The notes: generated from the sequence alone by a model not told the origin. Counted from the first letter of the stretch, positions 1 through 12,155 are shown. The stretch is 64,000 nucleotides of DNA from Serendipita indica DSM 11827 (GCA_910890315.1 CAJVGD010000017.1:372001-436000), one strand, 5' to 3'. A program made the numbers and translations.

Positions 1-2
1 TT

Positions 3-86
3 CGTAATCTTCAAGCAGAAAAAGCGACAGAGCTGCCTCTCCCACTGGTGGTCAAGTTGTATGAAGAAGCTCATAGTACAGTCTAG
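3..86 (+). CDS. 3' end of a gene cut by the window edge (unknown)
   Basis: A frame open from the left edge reads ...ELPLPLVVKLYEEAHSTV and stops at a TAG ending at 86. The composition looks protein-like, and downstream is AT-rich sequence with many short T runs that could be a 3' UTR. Only 27 codons are visible, so no family can be named. It could be chance. Confidence 0.25.
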   Translation, partial: RNLQAEKATELPLPLVVKLYEEAHSTV

Positions 87-361
87 TTGTAAACCTCTGT
101 CTATCTACCAATTCTGTCCTGCAAATTGAGTCTGAGCTGAGATAGGTTATGTATGAGATCTTGATTCTTGTAAGCAAATACATCCTGTGAGTTTCCTACA
201 AGCTAGCTAAATTGCGTACAAACTAGTAGCTTGTATCCAAACCGAGGTGGATGAATGTGATAGGGTACGAAGTGGCCTATTATATACCCCCTGTCAGAAT
301 TTGAACTTAGAATGATTTGTAACTAACCTTGAGAGTCAGTATCAAGCTGATGAATAGAGAC

Positions 362-718
362 CTAGTTCAACCTTTGCTTCTTGTAGAAAGCTGGTTCACA
401 GGCCCTGGTGCTAGGCCGCTTGGTCCCTGTGTGCCTCTGTAGCCAGTCCAAAGTACTCAAAGTGGATAACTGTCCACTCCGTACTGAAGTCGATGGCTGG
501 GCCTTTGCAGCCAAGACTGCTGGCTTGGGCTGGCTCTGTTTCCGCATGTTTCTAGCCAACTCGAGGGCAACTTGAGTGTTGCTAACAAGAATCGCATAGG
601 CATAGTCATCCTGGCATGTTAAAGAGGTGGCAAAGGTGGCTTCCTGAGACTCTGGGACAAAGATCCATTGATTAGCCATCTCCATTACAAGTGTGAGACT
701 GATCTTAGGTGACACCAT
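362..718 (-). CDS. Hypothetical protein, 118 aa
   Basis: The open frame starts with ATG at 718 (MVSPKISLTL...) and ends in a basic tail (...YKKQRLN). There is no signal peptide, membrane segment or motif that I recognise. A second open stretch on the same strand (1001-720) ends two bases before this ATG in another frame, so the two may be parts of one spliced or decayed gene. A TATAAAA string overlaps the ATG and is too close to be its TATA box. Weak candidate only. Confidence 0.25.
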   Translation of the reverse strand: MVSPKISLTLVMEMANQWIFVPESQEATFATSLTCQDDYAYAILVSNTQVALELARNMRKQSQPKPAVLAAKAQPSTSVRSGQLSTLSTLDWLQRHTGTKRPSTRACEPAFYKKQRLN

Positions 719-1001
719 TTTATAGCCAGAGCCGCTGGGACCCCAGCCATCTCTCTATGGGGTCCCCAATCTGAATCATAACGGAAACCCTGAGCCTGGC
801 ATTTCCAAGATTCCTACTGGAAAATCCTAGACATGTGAACACACAAGATGTCACTTTGATATCCCAAAATAGTAAGCTGGGCAGAGCTTTGGGGCTACAT
901 GTGGACATTCGCGTGTTTTTGTCCCGCACCTCACCTCCACCCCACCATACTGTATTCAGTAAGGGTTCGGCAATATCAAGTGACCCCGATGTGACCAGCA
1001 A

Positions 1002-1906
1002 CTCCTTGGGAATGGTTTCACTATCCTAAATGACACTTGCTCAAAGCCGACAAAGTGAGATGACAAGGAGTATATTATGGTAAAGATCATCCAACCCAGT
1101 AAACCAACCATCTAGCGAACCAAAGGGGGGGAGAAGTCAGTCAAGAAATAGGTATTGACTATGGACAAGACGCGGAAAGGTGTGTGCGCCAAGGCCGTAC
1201 CCGCGTGCCCTGGCACCGCCGAGTCGGGTGGTGTGTAGATAGAGCAACGAGGAAAGTGTTAAATAAAGAGAACGACAACAATCAGACACCAAAGAGTTCG
1301 AGTTTCCATCGAGTTTTGAGAGGGGTGTCCGCCGTGCGTCAAAGGAGAAGAGTGGGCAAGGTAATGCGTACATGTATCCGTACGCACAAAAAATGGAGGG
1401 GTGATTTAACTGCGCGAGGGACGCAGAGGAAGACGCAGGTGGGAGGTTGTGGAGTAGTACGTGGGCTGATGAAGTCGAAATCCGCAGAGATGATGGACAA
1501 TAAAGGAAGGACGAGCCCTTGGGCACACACACGTGTGGCACCACAAAGGATTAGTTGGACATTTGATAGCGGCATTTGCAAAGGGGGTACTTGAGCTTGA
1601 TAGAGTTGTACGACAATGCCCTGTGGGCGATGTAATGTGTACGATACCCTCGAAGAGTACGAGGGAAAAGGGGACGGGTTTTGGCTCTTGTGACGGGATC
1701 GACGACGGTGGCGGGGTGTAGTGGCAGCAAAGCATCCACGTTGCTTTGCTCTGCGACGGTGTATAGAGGAGGATGGAGTGAAGAGGAGGCGAGGAGAGGC
1801 GTAAGTCCGTGAAGCAAACAGTTACAGCAAGTGGGTGCGGGCGTATATCGTGAAAGCGGTGGTCGAAACAGCTAATAGACAAACGAAGGCGAACAAGGTC
1901 ATTCGT
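1002..1906. other. Stretch without a supported gene
   Basis: Several overlapping open frames exist on both strands here, for example 1882-1406 (-) and 1184-1594 (+), but their translations are low-complexity (Pro/Ser/Thr/His or Arg/Gly rich) with no recognisable domain. The part near 1906 is probably the 3' UTR of the minus-strand gene ending at 1907. Confidence 0.5.
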
Positions 1907-4732
1907 CTACCAGTTGCCCATACTGCTCTCCCTCAAAATCGGCTGCGAAATGGGCTGACCGACGACAGGTCGACGCGAAGCACCATTGCTGCCGGGGACT
2001 GTCAACGTGTTCGAGTTGGCCCATCCACTATGTCCACCGCTGTGAGCCCGATTCAATCCACCACTACTGCGCTGCGACATGTAATCAAACGTCTCCTCCT
2101 CGAGGCTCGCATCATCCGGGCCAATAGCATAAAAGCTGTTCCGTCGAATACCCCGCGCCTCTTCCTCACGCTCCCGTTCCGTCATAAACGGATTGTTCAA
2201 GTTTGGTGGGCTGTCCGGACGCATTCCCGCGGCGCCGTATCCTCCCGCAGCGACACCCTGACCGGCGGCACCATAGTTGGTCTGTCCCTCGTACGAAAGA
2301 CGCTTGTGCATGCCCTCTTTGCGTGCTTTGTACATGCGCATGATCCACCATCCAATGACAATCAACGCGATGAGACCAAACGAGACGCAGACACCAATGA
2401 CGGCATTACGGCGCGAATTGTCGACCTGCGTCGTCGTGCTCGAGGGGTTGCTACTTCCATTGGTATTCGAGACGCCGTTGACAGACGCAATGTCATAGGA
2501 TCCAACGACCGACTTTGCAATCGCTTGTGCGACAGGATCGGAAATCTTGTAAAAGTCGGAGGTTCCAACCTTGACCATGGCCTAGAGGGAAGACAGAGAA
2601 TGAGAATCGCAAATAAAACAGCGCTAGTTGCACGTACCGCGAGTTCCTGAACCAACTCGGTCTTGAGATAGCCTCCCCAGAGCGTCATCAGATCTTCGGG
2701 TGTGCGATACGAAGTGGTTTGGTACGCCGACAAGCCAATGGTCCTAACAGAATCTGGATCCGAGTCCAAGGCATACTTGATAATTTGTGGCATATACGCA
2801 ATAATCTGTGCCGCAGTCTCCGACGAGTTGAGGACAAACGTCCACCGAACACTGAGCTGGAAGAGAATGCTAATCTCTGTGTATCCCGGGAGATTCAGAC
2901 CAGATGCCAATGGGTCTGCACTCTCCGGTGGCGTGATGAAGAGCGGCAGCGTCGAGGGAATGGCAGGGACAACCAGCGTCGTCGCACTTCCAGCAGACAA
3001 CGTGGGGGTGGTCAGAGCCTCGTCAGGATTGGTGAGCGTCAACGATGTCGAAGTGCTAAAAGACGAATCGGTGATAAACGAGCTCGCTGTCAAAAACTGG
3101 AACTGGGAATCAATGGTGAGCGATCGGCTCGACGTGGCAGTATCGATAATGGTAACGGTTGGAGAAACCGAAGTATCCGTATCGGTCGGGAAGGCACTAG
3201 TCGGGTCGAGGACTGGCGGGGTTCTGCTGGACGATGATGATGAAGTCGAGCTTGGCGGGGTCGAGGTCTCTGGGTCAGTCGGTGTGCCTGAAGGTGTGCC
3301 CGTGGATGTCTCGGTATCCGTTGGATTGCCCGTAGGCGACTCTGATGGACCTCCAGTCGATGTTCCAGGGTCATTGTTGCCAGATGAAGACGAGGATTCG
3401 GTAGCCGATGGGTCTGGGAGAAGCGTAGGCAGGCTGATCGTTGGAAGAGAAATTGTTGGAAGAGTCGGGAGTACGATAATAGGCGTGTCCGTAGAGCTGC
3501 TCGTCTCAACTGGTGTCGTCGTTCCAGGATCCGTGGGTGTTGTGGGGTTCGCGGTCGGCGTGCTTTGATCCACAGTGTTCGTCGACGTATTCACGTCTGT
3601 GGAAGCGGGATCTGAAGGCGCTGGCGTCGTTGGATCCGCTGGGGTAGAACTCGAAGAACTGGTTGTCGACGAGGAGCTAGATTCTGATGAGCTCGAAGAA
3701 GACGACGTCTCGGTGCTAGAGCTGCTGCTCGTCGTGGTATCGCCAGTCGGAACGACAATGACGGCTGGTGGACCTGTAGGCACTAGAAAAACTCGGTCAG
3801 CCCCGGTTCGAATGTATAGACGGACAGAGACACAAGGAAAGATGGACAAGGTAAATGCAAGAAGGCGAGGGCGCGTCGGTAGCCAAGGACCACATTGGGC
3901 GATCATCCTTGCCGAGGCGCGAGAAACGACCTTGTCAGAGCCACGGAAGCCGGATTAGGCACTGGAGAAGAAGAAGTTCCTGGCCATCACAAGACGAGGC
4001 TGCGACGGCCTCAACCGTTGATGGTGCGTGGGAGCAGAGTATTCACAATTGGGCACGAGAAGCGAGCCCAAAAGTGGAAAGGAGAGGGCGCGCGCGTAGA
4101 GAGTTTGATGGAAGTTCCGAGGGCGGTCTTCACCCACGGCCGAGTGAGTGGGTGTGTGAGATAATTAGACAAGGCTGAGACTGAGACACGGGATGGGGAG
4201 GCCAGTCCGGCCGTAGATTCGCCAGTCCCAAGATAAATCTGTTCGATGTTTGGAATGACAGGGGATATACGGGTGAGCGTATACAGCGGACGGACCGGCG
4301 CTGCGCCTGTCCCAGGCAAAACCGCCGGCAATGGCCCTCATGGAAATAGCAAAAGAGTAGAAGCATCGGAAAATAAAGCAAATAAAAGAGAAATGAGAGA
4401 GTATACTTGCCTCCTGGGTCCGAGGGAGCAGTATTGGTCGAAGTGTTGGCCGGAGTCGATGCTGGATCCGGGATACCCTCAAGGGGCACATTTGGTGATG
4501 GAGAAGCACTTGTAGATGATGTTGATGAGTCTCCCGCGGCTGGAGCATTCTGCCGTCGGGCGTTGTCCGAGTACCGACGGTGCCAGGGAGACGAGGGAAC
4601 GTCAGCAACGGCTCTCCTATGTGCAGAAATATCTCGAGCGACTCCAGCAGCCCCAGCTGGTGCGCTATCGACAACGTCTGCGAGTGTGAGGGCGAGCGGG
4701 GCAAAGAGGACGACGAGGTTGATGGGCTTCAT
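1907..4732 (-). CDS. Secreted Ser/Thr-rich single-pass membrane protein (mucin/Mid2-like layout)
   Basis: Three exons give about 713 aa. Exon 1 (4732-4411) starts MKPINLVVLFAPLALTLADV, a clear signal peptide. Exon 2 (3782-2638) encodes a long Ser/Thr/Pro-rich stalk with runs of Ser and repeated (S/T)LP(T/S)I units, a region expected to be heavily O-glycosylated, then a more ordinary globular segment. Exon 3 (2581-1907) has one membrane helix (VIGVCVSFGLIALIVIGWW) followed by basic residues and a roughly 150-residue cytoplasmic tail. The layout resembles fungal cell-wall stress sensors (Mid2/Wsc type), but I see no WSC Cys motif, so the role is inferred. Intron 1 (4410-3783, 628 bp) keeps frame only with a GC donor (AG|GCAAGT) and is unusually long for this window; a missed exon inside it is possible. 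Confidence 0.75.
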
Positions 4733-5071
4733 CGTCCACGACTAGAAAAACAAGGCCCTATGATGCTCTAAAATTTGTACTGATTTATTGGAGGTAAATA
4801 GATAATGGCGGCGGGTCCAAAAGAACGTGGGGACGAAGACGTCGAGGTCAAGAGCTGAGAGCAAACCAAAGGCTGGGTTGGTTCAGGGGCGATGACAGTC
4901 GATGACACGGTCTATAATAGTATTAGTAGTACAGTAAACTTAGAAGTCAGTTGGCTGGTATAATAAACATAGAACCCAGTAAGTTTGGAACTCCCTTATT
5001 CCCATATGCTATTGGTATTATTCTATAGTATCATATAGCATTGTCTTATATCCTATATCACATCCACACAG
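4733..5071. promoter_or_regulatory. Divergent intergenic region between two membrane-protein genes
   Basis: This AT-rich stretch separates the minus-strand stalk protein (ATG at 4732) from the plus-strand MARVEL/PARP gene. It should hold both promoters and also the unlocated first coding exon of the plus-strand gene, because the first visible plus-strand exon follows an intron acceptor (CACACAG, ending 5071). I see no clear TATA box. Confidence 0.4.
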
Positions 5072-6808
5072 CCCGCGATGGTCCCTTGTCTGCACCGCTC
5101 TATTGATCGGCTTGGCCACGGCTACCCACTCGACCAGCCTGATTGTGAGCGCCTCGCACCTTGGACTCGTCCACGTCGCCCGTGATGAACTACAAGAGAT
5201 ACTACTGTACGCTCGAGCACTCTACAATCCCCTTCTAACATTCTCTTGCAGACGTGACTCTTGTCCAGCTCTTCTTCACCCTCATAGCAGGCGGTTCGGT
5301 CACATGGATGATCCAGAATAACGATGGGGATACCGTTCGATACCATCCTCAAATCTGGGCTACTTTCCAGTTCATTGCCTTTGCCGCATGGTCGAGCTTT
5401 ATCATTTCCGGCTCTATCGTCCTTCTCTTCTGGACTGGCGTGTGGGACTGGTTTATCAAGGACGAAAATGAACGGACTTACTTTCTCGTTCACATGGTAT
5501 AGTGCGTACCCTGCTCAGCGTCCCAAACGCGTTCTCATCCAGCGCGCTAGTATCGGGATCTACGACTTTTTCTGGCTAGGAGGCGCTGCATCTCTTTCCA
5601 CAATACCAGGAAACTGCAGGAGAATCGATCATTGCACTTCAACGCGTGCAGCCGCAGCCTCTTCCTGGCTCACTTTGTACGTCGGCATCGCTCAACAAAC
5701 GCTAACCCAGCAATCCTGACTCACCATAGCTTCGCCCTGAGTTGGGCATCGGTCATGATTATCCGAGAATGGTTCTATGGCAGTTATAAGGACCAGACCA
5801 TCCCCATGAACACGAAACAAGCAAAGACAAAGGCACCCCCGCCTCCTCCGATGAGCACTACAAACAGTCAAATGCTAGAACGCCTCTGTATCCAATGTTC
5901 TCACAACCAATCGGCGATAGGCAGCGTCTTTTGCGGGCCACAATGTGTCTTGCAAGCAAGAGCCGGTGCGCCGAAACTCATGGTCCTGCCCGCTGCACAT
6001 TACATGTTCCGTACGGGTACGCACCCTTCTCCTTGTCATCCTCTACATCTCACAAATCGATCGATCGACAGTCTCCGATCTATTCCGCGCAAACTGGACG
6101 CACCCAACGGCCGTGCCGACCTTGCAATACATCTTCGTCATCGTATCCACAGAAGAATATGATCGGATGTATAGAGCGTACAGGTACGACGACACCACCC
6201 TCTCCTTCTCCTCGGGGCTGACGCCGCATTCAGAGAGGGTGTCGACAGCGTGGGCAAGTTCCAAGCACAAGGGTTAAAAGAGGGGAATGAACAGTACAGG
6301 TGGCATGGGACATCTAGAGAGTGCAAAGTCGGTGATCCTGGCCACCCAAATCTCTGCACTTCCGCCAGCTGCTCGTTGTGCAGCATCATCCGCTACTCTT
6401 TCGATATTGACCGTTTCGGTCCACGATGGGGAAGGTACAGCGCCCTATACAGTCGTCAGAGTCGATGACTGATCATACCAGGTTTGGCAAAGGCATCTAC
6501 ACCTCGGGCACCTCGTCCAAATCCAACGACTATCAAAAGAACTTGCAACCAAGCCAATGGAGCGCTCTTTTACTCAACAACGTAGTCGTCGGTCGAGGAT
6601 ATCAGCTCTACGACAATAGCGACAAGCTAATACAGCCACCACCCGGGTACGATTCGGTAAGTATTCGTTACATGCGTGAGGTCGTCGACTTATGTCTATG
6701 TAGGTACTCGGCGTTCCTGGACGTGCGCTAAACTACGATGAAACTGTCGTCTACCGAAACGACGCGATCAGGCCGGCGTACCTGGTCCTCTATTTGACAC
6801 CACAGTGA
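5072..6808 (+). CDS. MARVEL-like membrane domain fused to a PARP-type ADP-ribosyltransferase
   Basis: Introns at about 5182-5251, 5497-5542, 5677-5729, the 6020s-6070s, 6196-6236, the 6440s-6480 and 6664-6703 join into one frame. The first part has four hydrophobic segments with a MARVEL-style core (IYDFFWLGGAASLS, then FALSWASVMII). After a Lys/Pro-rich linker (KTKAPPPPP) comes a zinc-knuckle-like C-x2-C...F-C-G-x2-C, then a PARP fold: WHGTS (His), a C-x4-C-x2-C cluster ending CSLCSII, GKGIYTSGTSSKSNDY (Tyr) and YDETVVY (Glu), so the H-Y-E triad is intact. In mushroom fungi this PARP type normally starts at the zinc knuckle, here MSTTNS at 5851. No stop or room for a promoter separates it from the fourth helix. 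Prediction: an ADP-ribosyltransferase tethered to the cytosolic face of a membrane. The first exon is not located. Confidence 0.7.
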
Positions 6809-7017
6809 TCGCTTCAATCTCTTGATTCGCATTTGACATTTACAAGGTTATTGCATTAAAGACAGATGAGTTGTAGATATAGGTTACTATGGCTGACTAT
6901 GCGAAAACGTCCGATGAACACGTGGCCGACGAGCGAAACTTCAAAGGTTTCTCCTTGATGCATGAAAGAGATGGAGTGTTGGGGGATATAGGCGAAGTAC
7001 AAACTGGACGACAAGAT

Positions 7018-8339
7018 TTAGATATGAGGGAAGAAGTCTGACCACTCGACGTCTCGATAAGCGTCAGGTGGGAGATGTGCAAGCCCCTTGAATGCCATCA
7101 CAATCGTTATACCTCTCCCGACAAGGTACAATATTGGTATGTACACTAGAAGGACCCCGAACAGCCTGTGAACCAGCAGTGTTAAGCCTGCGACGACAAT
7201 CATTGCAGGCGGCACTACAGTCACAACAATAGTCGCAAACCGCCAGAGGAATTGCATACGACTTGATGGGAAGGGCGAGAACCACGCAAGAAAATGTATA
7301 GTACCGAACAAAGTCCCAACAGTGAACATAATTGTCCTGCCGACAGATTCCGCTCTATGGTCTTTGTACCCAGAGTGGAACATTGGAATTCCCTTCGTAT
7401 TCCGTAGGTTGGCGTCACCATCATCTTGACCGTCGGTGCGTTCTGGAAGTGTTTCATACACGCGCACGGGGAATGTCACCTGGTATGGCTTATCCCACCA
7501 TGCAATATACATTGCCACGGTGAGTAGAGTGTAACCGAGTGTAATGACCTCGAGCTCTGTGAGTGGGAGCCCGCTGACTTTCCGTCCAATGCACTGAGTG
7601 ATAAACCACAGTACTTGGACTAGGACAAGGAACTTTGCGAGTCCATCGCTCTTGCACTTGTCCTGCAGTTCCGCAGGAGTAGGGCAAAGTTTACCTGACT
7701 TGATGAGATGACAGATGTCAAATTCATCGAGAGGGTGAAGAGGCTCTCCAAAGTCCTCTTCGACTGCATTTATTGTCTTGTTGCTTGGCAGACTGGCTTC
7801 TAACGCTGATTCCCCAGCCAATGGTTGACTACCCTCTCTGTTTTTCTCTCTAATACCATATAAAGATGCCTCTTTGCTTCGTTTAAAGAGATGAAAGCCG
7901 CCCATTAGAATGAAGAATGCTTGTTGACGAGTAGTGGCTAAAGCAAACCGGTCAGTCCTAGATGCTGAATCAAATTTTGTAGCATACCTAACTTGTTAGC
8001 CAATTGATTTGCCTTGCAGAATTGCAAGGCCGCCATACCCAGAGCCCATTCCGGGACCATCAGAGTCACAAGGATAGGAACCACGCGACATCTGACAAAG
8101 ATTTTTGTCTGTATTTTAATTCGGTTCAAGTGACCCAAGTCTCTGGTGTTCATGGGCTCGGGAATATTGAGATGGAGGGATACCCAAACGCACAAGAAGA
8201 CTGTAGTGAGACAGCTCAGTACTATCCCTGAGAGACTTCTGTACTGATTGACGCATGATGGAACACATTGTGTCGCATTTGACGAGGTATCTTGGGCAGC
8301 CGGAGCCGATAGTGATTCAACGGCAACTGCGTGAGCCAT
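7018..8339 (-). CDS. Agaricomycete multi-span membrane protein family, copy A
   Basis: Exon 1 is 8339-7988 and exon 2 is 7937-7018 (50-bp intron; 423 aa). The start at MAHAVAV was chosen because it aligns with the start in the other three copies; four extra codons are possible. Order: signal-like N-terminus, SCVNQYRSLSGIVLSCL.. first membrane segment (..VFLCVWVSLHLNIPEP), a second one (VPILVTLMVPEWALGMAAL), TRQQAFFILMGGFHLF at the exon junction, LHPLDEFDICHL, LPLTELEVITLGYTLLT, WWDKP, two late membrane segments and the C-terminal signature YRDVEWSDFFPHI. The family is very common in mushroom fungi and has no known function. Convergent with the MARVEL/PARP gene. Its upstream region keeps the GATAAGG element but has lost the CACGTG box seen in B, C and D. 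Confidence 0.85.
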
Positions 8340-10623
8340 GGTGATTAGCAAAGTGTAAACCAGGTTGAAGGACTCTTATAGCGCTTTCATGGCCTTATCG
8401 ATCCGAAATCTGTCACTCGCCATGCCCTGCTGACGATTTGAAAATTAGGTTCACGCAGTCTGGCTCCTCTTGCTGCCAAGTCTGGCCTGTTGGCTCTGAA
8501 ATCGCTCTGCGCCTCTAGATTTATGCAGAGGTTCTATGAACGCATAGCTATCTATTCCACAGAGAAAGAGGGTATCCGAGGACATGTTTGTATCTCGGAA
8601 GCCGGGAGGCAACCTGAACGTTATGAGTCCTCAAGAGTCGGTATAATCATGACGAAGTTTACCGAGCGCTGAAACATTCGGACAGTTTGTTTGGAAGATG
8701 GAGAATCATGAGACTGGAACTAGAGAAAGCATTGAACGTAGCTAGCGGGAGTTTTATTTCAGGCTTCATAATTCAATGGTTTGATACCACACACAGGAAC
8801 GTATAAATGAAGTCATAGAATTGATCTGCGCTCTCTATCATCTTCTTGGTTTGTACCATGCAACGGTGCCAGTTAGAATGAGGACGGTTTACGACCGGAT
8901 GATTAGACTTTTCTCACCTGATCGTTCGGTCTTTAATTTTAAGACGTAGAGGCAACCGTTCGGCACAGCTCCGGCAATGAGAGTGCTAGTGTGAAGACGC
9001 TGCCTTTTCACCGACAGGCAGATTCGGCCGGTGGTTCTGGAGATCAGTTCTGAATGCAAATTGTCCCTGGAAAGATATTCGCAGTGAAATTTGGATGCTA
9101 CGTTCGACGTATGGTAGGCGGCGCTGTCCATTTGGGTTGGGTCAAGGCCGCATACGAGATACCGCGAAGCTGAGCCATATGCTTCGTCTTTATCAGTGAC
9201 CGAATGGTTACTATTTCAATACCTACAGTTTTTCCCAGTCGTAGCGGTGTTCAGTATACATTTCGCCTCTCGCCTAAAACCTCTTCAACGACTTCTAGTG
9301 GGCTGAGGGTGGCTCCGAAATGCCATAGAGATTGCCATTGTAACGCCCTCGCGCCCGAGTGGCACGGGCCAGCCAGAGTCCCCCGGAGCTAGATAGCTAG
9401 TTTCTTACACTCTGGTTAGTCTCTTACACTCTCTAAGCGGCGCAGCAGCTCCGCTCTGTCTCATCTCCCTCATTTTCGTCTCGACTTCATCCTTTCCGCG
9501 TTTCGTCTCGCGCTCTCGCGCGTATATAAAGCCTCTAATAATCGATAATCATGTACATAAGAAGAATTCCAGCTATTTTCCCGTCCATTGCTCGCCTACC
9601 GAGGCCCAAGTCCCGTATTTCCCGCTCGCTCTCATTCCCTTCTTCCAATCTCACGTTACCCATCCTCGCCTCAACAAGCGTTCACGCCTTTCACCATGTA
9701 TTGACTTTTCCGTACCGAATTGGATATCCTGAGCAAACCCCAAGGTAGATAAATACTGGACCCGCCCGTCTGCGTACCATCTGGAAACTGAACGCGTTTT
9801 GAGAATTTCATGCCGAGGCGGAAGAGAGTTATGCGGTGACCATTTTCTATCATGATTGCGCTCGTCGCCCGCATTCCATGGGTTGAGACGTCCCTTATCA
9901 TGGACGCCGTCGGATATTAGGTGCTTTCGAGGCTAGAAAGAGAGATCGCGATTGAAGAACCAACGCCGTCTCAATATCGAGCACGAGATGTTTAGGAATC
10001 GGAGTGCTCGACGTGTACGCCAATATGTCGACAGAACTGCTAGGATGATTCGGAGGCGTTTATCATTTTGTGTTCTGGGCAGACCGGCAATCGAGGCAAG
10101 TAGGCCAAAGCGGTCGAGGCCAAAGCGGTTTGGTCTACTACGCCAGTCTGGATCGCTCGCGGGTTGTTCGTTGGACTATCAGCGCTATGTAACATGACAA
10201 TCCAATTTTCTTCCGCACAATCAGCCCAACAAATAGACGTCGAAACCTCAAACCGCGGTCATTTTCAGGCTGTCGCGTACCCACACCTGAAAAGGAGGGA
10301 AGAATTGAATCTATACATTTCTTGATCACTTTCTTATTCCAGTCACCTTATTCAATCAGTCGATGACGCGACATTGCAGACTTGAAACATACACGGCGCT
10401 GAACCGCTGTTCTTCGCCAGAGACCGGTAACAAGTAGCTCCATGGTAATATTTGAGCTAGAGTGACGAATTAGCCATCCAAATAACCCTCGGCTATCATT
10501 ATCGACGCTTCAACGGACGGCCTCAGCTTCCCTAATTAATAGCTAAGGAGTGACCACTGTAAGGGTTGCTACGCGGCGCATAAAAGATATACTATAGCCT
10601 ACGTGCGAAATGGACGACAAGGA
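8340..10623. other. 2.3-kb stretch without a recognisable gene
   Basis: No long open frame with recognisable content. Visible items: the promoter of copy A next to 8340 (GATAAGG on the minus strand); a TATA-like GTATATAAAG at about 9522-9531 followed by a short open frame (9551-9748) of no recognised type; and a short direct repeat GGCCAAAGCGGT twice near 10106-10135. The size suggests eroded sequence between duplicated genes A and B, but I cannot recognise its source. Confidence 0.5.
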
Positions 10624-12070
10624 TCAGATGTGAGGGAAGAAGTCGGACCACTCCACGTCTCGATATGCCTCAAGTGGGAGTGTCGCAAGTGTCACCAATG
10701 CAAGTACAAGAGTCACTCCTCTGCCAACCAAGTATAAGGGCAAAAAGAGTGGTAGTAAACCAAATGCAATCAATCCACCCAGGAGGGGGGATATGCTACC
10801 AATTAGGAAAGCAAAGAGAAAGGTTATAAGTGATGCAGGTGGGGCTGCAGACATGACAATTGTGGCAAGTCTCCAAAGGTATTGTATATGACTGGATGGA
10901 AAGGGTGAGGACCACGCAAGAAAATGAACAGCACCAAACAGTGTCCCAACAATTCCCGTGGTAATGATACCAAGGATATCACTAATATTGTTCTCATCAT
11001 TGTACCCAGAGTGAAACATTGGAACTTGTTTCACACTCCGTAGGTCAATATACCCACCCTGAGTGCCCGAAGCATACGCTGTGGCCATAAACCAAAAGTT
11101 GGCATGTTCCTGCATCTGCTGCTTCACCTTGATTTGCTCTTCTGTACGCTCGGGGAGTGTTTCATATACACGCACCGGGAATGTCACCCGGTATGGTTTA
11201 TCCCACCATGCAATGTACATTGACAGGGTGAGTAGGGTATAACCAAGCGTAATGACCTCGAGTTCCGTGAGTGGGAGTTTGCTGATTTTTCGTGCAATAC
11301 AGTGGGCGATAAACCAGAGCGTTTGTACTATGACAAGGAACTTGGCCAGACCATCGCTCTTGCACTTGTCCTGGAGCTCTGCAGAAGTAGGGAGACAAAT
11401 CTTCCCAGCCTTGAGAAGGCGGCAGACATCAAACTCATCAAGAGGATGAATAGGTTCTCCAAAATCCTTTTCGAATGGGCTGAATTTCTGTTTGCTTTGT
11501 ACATCGGTACGTCGCCCACCTCCCACCTCTCCTGTCGATTTTTGGACCAATGGAATAGTGTCCTCCTCGCCAAACTCTTCTGACTCATTCAATGAAGATC
11601 CTTGGCCTCGTTTAAAGAGGTGAAACCCGCCCATGATGATGAAGAACCCTTGTTGCCGAGTACCATCTTACCACAGGTCAGTCAGTACCAAGCAATAAAC
11701 CTCCCCTCTGAAGCGTACCGATGCCCTTGGCCACGCGAGATGCCGCGATGAACTGAAGAACCGCCATGCCCAGAACCCATTCAGGGAACAGCAGTGTCAT
11801 GAAGACAGGAACTGCCGTGCATCCAATGAACGATTTTATCCAGATTTTGAATCTCCTCAACAGACCCAAGCCCCTGGTGTCCACAGGCTTGGGAACGTTG
11901 AGATGGAGTGAGACCCAGATGCATAGAAAGATCGTGGTGAGACAGCTTATAACAATCCCAGGAAGACTTCTATACTGTTTTGCGCACGATGGAAGGCATT
12001 CCGTCGTATTCGATGTGGTGTCTTGAGCAGCGCGGGCTGATAGGGAGTAAACGGCGACTGCGAGAGCCAT
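10624..12070 (-). CDS. Agaricomycete multi-span membrane protein family, copy B
   Basis: Exon 1 is 12070-11719 and exon 2 is 11666-10624 (52-bp intron; 464 aa). It carries all family marks: SLPGIVISCLTTIFLCIW, VPVFMTLLFPEWVLGMAVLQF, TRQQGFFIIMGGFHLFK, HPLDEFDVCRLL, LQDKCKSDGLAKFL, LPLTELEVITLGYTLLT, AWWDKPYRVTFPVRVYETLP, a GTLFGAVHFLAW segment and C-terminal YRDVEWSDFFPHI. The frame is intact. The acceptor (TAAG) and intron position match copies C and D exactly, so the gene structure predates the duplications. The promoter contains GTTAACCAGCAG and CACGTG at the same distance as in C and D. Function unknown; predicted membrane protein with its N-terminus processed or inserted as a signal anchor. 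Confidence 0.88.
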
Positions 12071-12155
12071 GACGATAAGGTGGGGTCCAGACACGCCAGA
12101 AGGCGCTTATAAATCCCTGGAGTCTTATCTATCCCGCAATCAGCACAGAGGCATC

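Noticed and set aside
1-1001. Possible mobile-element remnant at the left edge
   Set aside because: AT-rich sequence and broken minus-strand frames raised the idea, but no terminal repeat, target-site duplication or transposase/polymerase motif is visible.
1406-1882. 158-codon minus-strand frame
   Set aside because: Pro/Ser/His-rich low-complexity translation, overlapped by other frames of similar size; no motif. More likely 3' UTR or intergenic.
3090-3509. Arg-rich frame inside the stalk-protein gene
   Set aside because: Another frame of the Ser/Thr-rich coding exon; composition is a by-product of TCN/ACN codon runs.
3800-3820. GGTTCGAAT string resembling a tRNA B-box
   Set aside because: It lies in the intron of the stalk-protein gene; no A-box or cloverleaf arms can be folded around it.
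9522-9748. TATA-like GTATATAAAG followed by a 65-codon frame
   Set aside because: The ATG is only about 20 bp from the TATA-like string, where the transcript start should be; the peptide has no recognisable feature.
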